A DNA stretch of 64,000 nucleotides from Saccharothrix deserti (lineage in GTDB: Bacteria; Actinomycetota; Actinomycetes; Mycobacteriales; Pseudonocardiaceae), in assembly GCF_009769385.1 (NCBI RefSeq), contig NZ_VKAB01000034.1:42559-106558 (forward strand), in the 5' to 3' direction. Made by a program: the position numbers and the translations under genes. Below, piece after piece: positions 58,873 to 64,000 of this stretch (within the stretch, counting starts at the first letter, position 1; every line of letters starts with the position of its first letter). The notes below the pieces were generated by a model that searched no databases, was not told where the DNA came from, and saw nothing but the letters and a program-made list of their open reading frames with translations.

Positions 58873-61800
58873 GGTTCTCCCTGGTTCGGCCGGTCGGGTC
58901 GAGTGCGGCGAGGAGGTGGGCGGTGTGGGTCGTTTCGGGGGCGTTGATGTCACGGTGGATGGTGAGTGCCTGTTGTAGGAGGGAGATGGCTTCGGAGGTG
59001 TTGCCGGTGCGGTGGAGGCACTGGGCTTGGCCGACGAGGGCGTTGGCTTCGTGGAGTCTGCTGCCGCAGGCGCGGGCGAGGGTGAGTGCGGTGGTGTAGT
59101 GGGTGTGGGCTTCTCCCGCGTCGGGGCGGTCGAGGACGAGGTCGCCGAGCGCGTTGTGGGTTTCGGCTTGGCCGTCGGGGTCCTCGGCGCGGGTGAACAG
59201 GTGCAGGGCCCGGGTGAGGCTGTCGGCGGCGGTGTCGAGGTCGTGTTTCCGGTGGTGGGCGATGCCGATGCCGAGGCACGCGTTGGCCTGCCCCAGCAGG
59301 CTGCCGCTGCGGGTGAACAGCTCCAACGCACGCGTCTGGGCATCCACTGCCGCGTCGAGATCACCCCGGCGCTCGTACACGCGACCGAGGTTGTTGAGCG
59401 CGTTGCCCTGCCCCAAAAGGTCACCGCTGCTGGTGAACAGCTCCGCCGCCCGCGTCTGCGCATCCACAGCCGCGTCGAGATCGCCGCGACGCTCGTACAC
59501 GTAGCTGAGGTTGTTGAGCACGTTGCCCTGGCCCAGGAGGTCACCGCTGCGGGTGAACAGCTCCAGCGCACGCGTTTGCGCATCCACCGCAGCGCCGAGA
59601 TCACCCCGCCGTTCAAACACGTAGCCGAGGTTGTTGAGCACGTTGCCCTGCCCCACGAGACTGCCGATGCGGGTGAACAACTCCAACGCACGGGTCTGCG
59701 CACGCTCCGCGGCGTCGAGATCACCCCGACGGTCGTACACGCGGCCGAGGTTGTTGAGCGCGTTGCCCTGCCCTAGGAGATCACCACTACGGCTGAACAG
59801 GTCCAGCGCACGGGTCTGCGCACGCTCCGCGGCGTCGAGATCACCCCGGCGCTCGTACACGCGACCGAGGTTGTTGAGCGCGTTGCCCTGCCCCAAAAGG
59901 TCACCGCTGCTGGTGAACAGCTCCGCCGCCCGCGTCTGCGCATCCACAGCCGCGTCGAGATCACCACGTCGCTCGTACACGTACCCGAGGTCGTTGAGCG
60001 CGGTGGCCTGGGTGCGCGGGTCGCCGGTTCGGGTGGCGGTGGTGAGTGCGGTGTGGTGGATGGTGCGGGCGTGTTGCCACTGGCCTGCGGTGCGGAAGTA
60101 GGGATTGAGGGTGGTGGAGAGGTGAACGGTGTGGGCGGGGTGCGTGGCGTGGGTGTGGTCGATGGCGGTGGCCAGGGTGCGGAGCTCGGTGGTGAGCCAG
60201 GTCAGGGCGTGATCGGTGTCGGTGATCGGCGTGGGGTGTGCGGGCGCGGTCGGGGTGACCGGGGTGCCGGGCGTGCGGTGCGCGGGTAGGTGCCGGGTGG
60301 CGGTGTGGGCGGTGTGCAGGTAGTAGTCGAGGACTCTGGTGGTGGCCCGCTGGTGGTGGTCGGGGTCCATGTGTGCGGCGTGGGTGTTGGCGTAGGCGCG
60401 CAGGAGGTCGTGGAGCCGGTAGCGGCCTGGGCTGGTCTCCTGGACGAGGTGCCGGGTGTGCAGGGCGTCGAGCGCGCGGCGGGCTCGTGCCGGGGTGGTG
60501 TCGGACAGGGCCGCCGCGGCGCGGGCGTCGATCTCGGGGCCGTGGTGAACGCCGAGCAGCGTGAACATCTCGCGCTGGTCGACGGGCAGGTCGCGGAACG
60601 ACATGTCGAAGGCCGCCTTCACCGAGCGGCCGCCGTATTCGAGTTCGCCGAGCTTGTCGTCCGCCTGGGCGAGCTGGTCGGCGAGCAGGTCGGCGAGGTT
60701 GCGGACGGACCAGGTGGGGTGGGCGCGCAGTTGGGAGGCGGTGATCGCGATCGCCAGCGGCAGGTTCCCGCACAGTTCCACCACGCGGGTCACGTCCTCG
60801 GCCTCGCCGGGGTCGGGTGCGCGTCGGGCCAGGCGCAGCAGCATCCGGGTGGCGTCGTCGCGGGACAGGACGGTCACGGTGAGGGGCCGCACGCCGTCGA
60901 GTTCGGGGAGTCGGTTGCGGCTGGTGATCAGCACCAGGCAGCCGGGCGCCGCCGGCAGCAGGGGGTTGATCTGGTCGTGGGTGGCGGCGTCGTCCAGCAC
61001 CAGCAGCAGTTTCCGGTCGGCGACCAGGGTGCGCCACAGGCGTGCGCGGTCGTCGACCGTCTTGTGGTTGTTGAGCACGTCGGGGTGCACGCCGATGGCC
61101 AGCAGCAGGGAGTGCAGGGCGTCGTGGGGCGCGAGGGGTTTCTGGCCGGGGGTGTGGCCGTGCAGGCCGAGGAACAGTTGGCCGTCGGGGAAGCGGGGTG
61201 CCAGTTTGTGGGCGGCGTGGGTGCCCAGCGCGGTCTTGCCCACGCCTGGCATTCCGTCGATGGCGTGGATGGCGATCGCGGTGGCGCCGTCCCCCTCGGC
61301 ACGCTCGACGGCGGTGATCAGCTCGTCGAGTTCGTGTTCACGGCCGGTGAAGTCCGGGATGTCGCGGGGCAGGCTGTTCGGCACCGGTGGTGTGGCAGGC
61401 GCGGACGGTGGGGTCCACTCACCCGTGAGGTGGCGGGCGCTCGCGGACACGGCGGTGAGAGCGGGGTCGGTGGCCAGGATCTGCCGGTGCAGGTCCTGCA
61501 GCGCGGTGCCGGGGTCGGTGCCCAGTTCCTCCACCAGTCGTTCCCGGAGTCGCCGGTAGTGGACCAGCGCGTCGGCGGTGCGCCCGGCGCGGTGCAGGGC
61601 CAGCATGTACTGGCCCGCCACCCGCTCGTCCAACGGCCACCGGGCCTCGCGCGCGGACAGGTCGGCCAGCAGGTCCTCGCCGTGCCCCAGCCGCAGCAGG
61701 ACGTCGGTGAGGTCGTGCTCGGCGCTCAGCCGCTCCTGGCGCAGCCGGTCGCGTTCGACCGCCACCCACTCGCCGTCCAGCCCGGTCAACGCCTCCCCGC

Positions 61801-62197
61801 GCCAGAGCCCCAGGGCTTCCTCCAGCAGCGCCGCGGCCCGCTGGTCGTCGGCGGCACGGGCACGGGCGCACAGGTCGCGGAACCGGTGCAGGTCCACCGC
61901 CTCGTCCGCCCGGTTCACCACCAGCGCGTAGCCGCCCGAGCGCAGGACGATCTCCGCGGCGTCCGCCACGGCCAGAGCGCGGCGCAGCCGTGAGATGTGG
62001 CTGTGCAGCGTCGCCCGCCCCCGCCGCGGCGTCTCCGCACCCCACACCCGCTCGACCAGCCGTTCTGCCGACACCAACCGGCCCACGTCCACCGCGAGCA
62101 CCGCGAGGACACACCGCTGCCTGGCCGGCCCCAGGTCCACCGGCCGCCCGCCGACGTGTGCGGTCACCTCGCCCAGCAGACCGAACTCCACCGCCAT
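58859..62197 (-). CDS. AfsR/SARP family regulator with NB-ARC and TPR domains
   Basis: A 1,112-residue regulator. The order is: an OmpR-type winged helix (about residues 1-95, GPARQRCVLAVLAVDVGRLV, TLHSHISRLRRAL); a bacterial transcriptional activation domain (about 100-245, EEALGLWRGEALTGLDGEWV, HYRRLRERLVEELGTDPGTA); an NB-ARC STAND NTPase with Walker A IDGMPGVGKTALGTHAA (near 335) and Walker B RKLLLVLDDAAT (near 400); and a C-terminal TPR array with six near-identical 40-residue repeats. SARP proteins activate secondary-metabolite clusters after NTP- and TPR-controlled oligomerisation. ATG 62197 follows GGGGTGGG. No biosynthetic cluster is in the window, so the target may lie to the right. 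Confidence 0.9.
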   Translation of the reverse strand: MAVEFGLLGEVTAHVGGRPVDLGPARQRCVLAVLAVDVGRLVSAERLVERVWGAETPRRGRATLHSHISRLRRALAVADAAEIVLRSGGYALVVNRADEAVDLHRFRDLCARARAADDQRAAALLEEALGLWRGEALTGLDGEWVAVERDRLRQERLSAEHDLTDVLLRLGHGEDLLADLSAREARWPLDERVAGQYMLALHRAGRTADALVHYRRLRERLVEELGTDPGTALQDLHRQILATDPALTAVSASARHLTGEWTPPSAPATPPVPNSLPRDIPDFTGREHELDELITAVERAEGDGATAIAIHAIDGMPGVGKTALGTHAAHKLAPRFPDGQLFLGLHGHTPGQKPLAPHDALHSLLLAIGVHPDVLNNHKTVDDRARLWRTLVADRKLLLVLDDAATHDQINPLLPAAPGCLVLITSRNRLPELDGVRPLTVTVLSRDDATRMLLRLARRAPDPGEAEDVTRVVELCGNLPLAIAITASQLRAHPTWSVRNLADLLADQLAQADDKLGELEYGGRSVKAAFDMSFRDLPVDQREMFTLLGVHHGPEIDARAAAALSDTTPARARRALDALHTRHLVQETSPGRYRLHDLLRAYANTHAAHMDPDHHQRATTRVLDYYLHTAHTATRHLPAHRTPGTPVTPTAPAHPTPITDTDHALTWLTTELRTLATAIDHTHATHPAHTVHLSTTLNPYFRTAGQWQHARTIHHTALTTATRTGDPRTQATALNDLGYVYERRGDLDAAVDAQTRAAELFTSSGDLLGQGNALNNLGRVYERRGDLDAAERAQTRALDLFSRSGDLLGQGNALNNLGRVYDRRGDLDAAERAQTRALELFTRIGSLVGQGNVLNNLGYVFERRGDLGAAVDAQTRALELFTRSGDLLGQGNVLNNLSYVYERRGDLDAAVDAQTRAAELFTSSGDLLGQGNALNNLGRVYERRGDLDAAVDAQTRALELFTRSGSLLGQANACLGIGIAHHRKHDLDTAADSLTRALHLFTRAEDPDGQAETHNALGDLVLDRPDAGEAHTHYTTALTLARACGSRLHEANALVGQAQCLHRTGNTSEAISLLQQALTIHRDINAPETTHTAHLLAALDPTGRTRENHAHR
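59281..60000 (-). repeat. Six 120-bp tandem repeats encoding TPRs in the SARP gene
   Basis: Six consecutive units of exactly 120 bp (from 59281, 59401, 59521, 59641, 59761 and 59881) each encode one 40-residue TPR with LNNLGRVYERRGDLDAA and AQTRALELFTRSG cores. A 131-bp stretch at 59352-59482 is identical to 59832-59962, four units away, pointing to recent duplication or gene conversion. Confidence 0.9.
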
Positions 62198-62401
62198 ACC
62201 CACCCCTGACACCACTGTGCACTGGCAGGAATAGTGCCCTGAACAGGGCAATGCAGAAAGTTCGCAAGCGGCTCGCAGGAACGGTCGTCCACCCTGACAA
62301 CCGCGAGGCGGTTCGAGGGGCTGTCAAGGGGGGACAGGGGGCGGACCGCCTCGCCATGACCTCGCACAGCTCGGCCGACGTGCCGAAGTGACGGCAACGG
62401 C

Positions 62402-63145
62402 CTACCGGTGTCGGTGTGTTCCCGGGGTGTGTCCGAAGGTACGGCGGAAGACGTCGATGAACGTGCTGGCGGATGACCAACCGCAGGCGTGCGCCACCGT
62501 GGTCACCGGGGTGTTCTCGGCCAGCAGGACCAGTGCGCGGTAGAGGCGCAGTTGGGTGCGCCACTGCGTGAAGGTGACGCCGAGGTCGGTTTTGCAGAGC
62601 CGGGCTAGGGTGCGGTCGCTCGCGCCGATCTGTTTGCCCAGCGCGGCGAGGGTACGGCTGTCGCCCGGGTCGGCGCGCAGGATCTCGCACAGTGCCTGCA
62701 ACCGGGGGTCGGTGGGAGTGGGCAGGTGCACGGGCTGCTGGGGTGAAGCCCGCAACTGGTCGAGCAGGACGGCGCGCAGCCGCCCGCGTTCCGGGCTGTC
62801 GTCGTGCGGGGTGCGGGTGTAGGCGAGGATCAGCTCGCGCAACAGCGGCCCGACGGTCAGGACGGTCGGCTCGCCCAGGTTGAGCGGGTTGTCGGTCGCG
62901 GGCAGGCCGACCAGGTGCAGTTCGAGTTCGCCGTGGGCGACGTGTGCGTGCACGGTCCCGGCCGGCACCCAGATGGCACGGGTGGCCGGGGCGATCCACG
63001 AGCCGGCGTCGGTGGTGATGGCCAGGACCCCGCGGGCGGCGTAGATGATCTGGTGATCGTCGTGGCGGTGCGCGTCGATGGCGGCTCTGGGCGCCAGCCA
63101 CTGGATGTGGGTCGGCGCGACCGGCGTGTGGCGGATTTTCGTCAT
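62402..63145 (-). CDS. AraC family transcriptional regulator
   Basis: A 247-residue regulator with an N-terminal cupin sensor domain (IDAHRHDDHQIIYAARGVLA, ATRAIWVPAGTVHAHVAHG) and a C-terminal double helix-turn-helix (about residues 155-245: LAALGKQIGASDRTLARLCK, VTTVAHACGWSSASTFIDVF, RTFGHTPG). It is divergent from a fosmidomycin-resistance-type MFS gene across 54 bp; such pairs are common and the regulator probably controls the exporter. ATG 63145 is chosen because the family begins there. Confidence 0.88.
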   Translation of the reverse strand: MTKIRHTPVAPTHIQWLAPRAAIDAHRHDDHQIIYAARGVLAITTDAGSWIAPATRAIWVPAGTVHAHVAHGELELHLVGLPATDNPLNLGEPTVLTVGPLLRELILAYTRTPHDDSPERGRLRAVLLDQLRASPQQPVHLPTPTDPRLQALCEILRADPGDSRTLAALGKQIGASDRTLARLCKTDLGVTFTQWRTQLRLYRALVLLAENTPVTTVAHACGWSSASTFIDVFRRTFGHTPGTHRHR

Positions 63146-63199
63146 TGATTGGCATCTTAACGAAAGCGCGACACGTTCCCGGGCGGCGAGCATCGTGGT

Positions 63200-63877
63200 G
63201 TGCGGAGGAACAAATCGGTCATCCTGTTGTCGGTCGGGCATGCCTGCGTTGACGTCTACCAGGGCGCAGTCGCTTCACTGGTCCCGTTTTTCGTCGCCGA
63301 GCGCGCCTACACCTATGCCGCGGTCTCGGGCATCGTGCTCGCCGCGTCGCTGCTGTCGTCGGTGGCGCAACCGCTGTTCGGAGCGTTGACCGACCGGTGG
63401 GCGATGCCGTGGTTGCTGCCGGTCGGCACGATCCTCGGCGGGCTGGGGATCGCTCTGAGCGGCGTCACCGGCTCCTACCCGTTGACGCTGGCGTTCGTGG
63501 CCTTGTCCGGGATCGGGGTCGCCGCCTACCACCCCGAGTCGGCACGCCTCGCGCGGATCGCCTCCAGGGGAAGCCACACCGCGATGGGCTGGTTCACCCT
63601 CGGCGGCAACATCGGCTTCACCGTCGCGCCCCTCGTGGTCGCCGCCGTGGTCGCGACCGGAGGTCTGCGGTTCTCGCCTCTGCTGGTGGTGCCGGCCCTC
63701 GCCGGGGCCGTGCTGTGCCTGCCCGTCCTGCGCGCACTGGGCGGGACGACGGGCACCGGTTCCAGCGCCGCGGTCCCGGTGGGGGCCGACGACAAGGTCT
63801 CGTTCGTGAAGCTCTCGCTGGCCGTGATCTGCCGGTCCGTCGTGTTCACCGGTCTGAGCACGTTCATCTCGCTGTGA
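63200..63877 (+). pseudogene. Fosmidomycin-resistance-type (FSR) MFS transporter, 3'-truncated
   Basis: A 225-residue N-terminal part of an FSR-family exporter: LLSVGHACVDVYQGAVASLV, LLSSVAQPLFGALTDRW, SGIGVAAYHPESARLARIAS and TLGGNIGFTVAPLVVAAVV. Full-length members are about 400 residues with twelve helices; this one stops after SVVFTGLSTFISL, early in the second half. The cut at 63877 is followed by sequence unlike MFS. With only about seven helices it should not transport. The start is GTG 63200. Confidence 0.7.
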
Positions 63878-63889
63878 AGCCGTAAAAGA

Positions 63890-64000
63890 TCAACTTGTCG
63901 GCGTGTCGGTTCCCGCTGGGTTCGGCGTGGAAGCCGTGGCCAGGAGCTGGGCGGCCGTGCGGTAACGGGCCGACGCCGGGGATGGGAGACAGCCGTCCCG
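63890..64000 (-). CDS. Possible 3' end of a gene running out of the window
   Basis: A minus-strand frame is open from the window edge to a stop at 63890-63892 (36 codons; YRTAAQLLATASTPNPAG near its end). Third-position GC is only moderate and no family is recognised. It could be the gene or element that interrupted the MFS gene. Confidence 0.2.
   Translation of the reverse strand, partial: RDGCLPSPASARYRTAAQLLATASTPNPAGTDTPTS

Noticed and set aside
59281..60000. Regular 120-bp repeats as a CRISPR-like array
   Set aside because: The units have no alternation of constant repeats and unique spacers and encode in-frame TPR motifs.
1..64000. tRNA, rRNA or riboswitch genes
   Set aside because: No cloverleaf-like segment, rRNA-like sequence or known riboswitch core was recognised by eye. 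A covariance-model scan would be needed to exclude small RNAs.

Overview
This window looks like a chromosomal stretch from a high-GC actinomycete. The case rests on very high GC at third codon positions, common GTG and TTG starts, and family content typical of Pseudonocardiaceae (for example Saccharothrix, Lentzea or Actinosynnema): an AfsR-like SARP regulator, PucR and SigE-type regulators, CHAT/TPR and CATRA proteins, and rare TTA codons. The genus is an inference. No rRNA, tRNA, CRISPR array, prophage or complete insertion sequence was seen.

Layout. 1-8.1 kb: the 3' end of an IclR regulator, then a minus-strand, translationally coupled operon (aminotransferase, FAD/Fe-S oxidoreductase, succinate-semialdehyde dehydrogenase-like enzyme) read away from a PucR regulator; this suggests GABA or omega-amino-acid use. 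8.1-12 kb: a small membrane protein, a secreted chorismate mutase, a lipoprotein, a relic two-component system cut at both outer ends, and an MFS transporter. 12-21.5 kb: a giant TPR-CHAT protease gene, divergent from a small Cys-motif gene (with a TTA codon) plus a membrane-protein gene, then a membrane-tethered NACHT NTPase. This looks like a conflict or signalling island. 21.7-26.1 kb: three secreted or surface proteins. 26.3-29 kb: ectoine/hydroxyectoine ABC uptake genes ehuBCDA, in which ehuC has lost about half its length. 29-40 kb: a complete L-rhamnose regulon (rhaT-P-Q-S-I-D-B, with a divergent LacI repressor and two matching operators).

40-45.4 kb: a CHAT/TPR protease facing a CATRA protein, whose C-terminal half looks like a class III nucleotidyl-cyclase domain, and a CATRA-associated protein. 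This cassette lies between two 37-bp imperfect direct repeats exactly 5,500 bp apart, derived from the 3' end of the LacI gene, so it may be a discrete inserted module. I regard it as the best candidate for an under-described system here. 45.5-51.2 kb: a DUF1876 protein, a SigE-type sigma factor with a small membrane partner, a 5'-truncated sodium:solute symporter joined head-to-head to a DUF3311 fragment, cstA and a LysE exporter. 51.2-54.2 kb: a B12-binding radical SAM enzyme, a pectate-lyase relic, a small membrane protein and a STAS anti-anti-sigma factor behind a sigma-B-like promoter. 54.3-58.4 kb: a TetR-controlled extradiol dioxygenase operon whose downstream genes (FAH hydrolase, MhpA-type hydroxylase) are truncated or frameshifted. 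58.4-64 kb: a frameshifted SUFU-domain gene, a large SARP/NB-ARC/TPR regulator with 120-bp internal repeats, an AraC regulator and a truncated MFS gene.

A general feature is gene decay: at least ten genes are truncated, frameshifted or left as short 3' fragments. All function calls come from reading the translated sequence; no database search was run.
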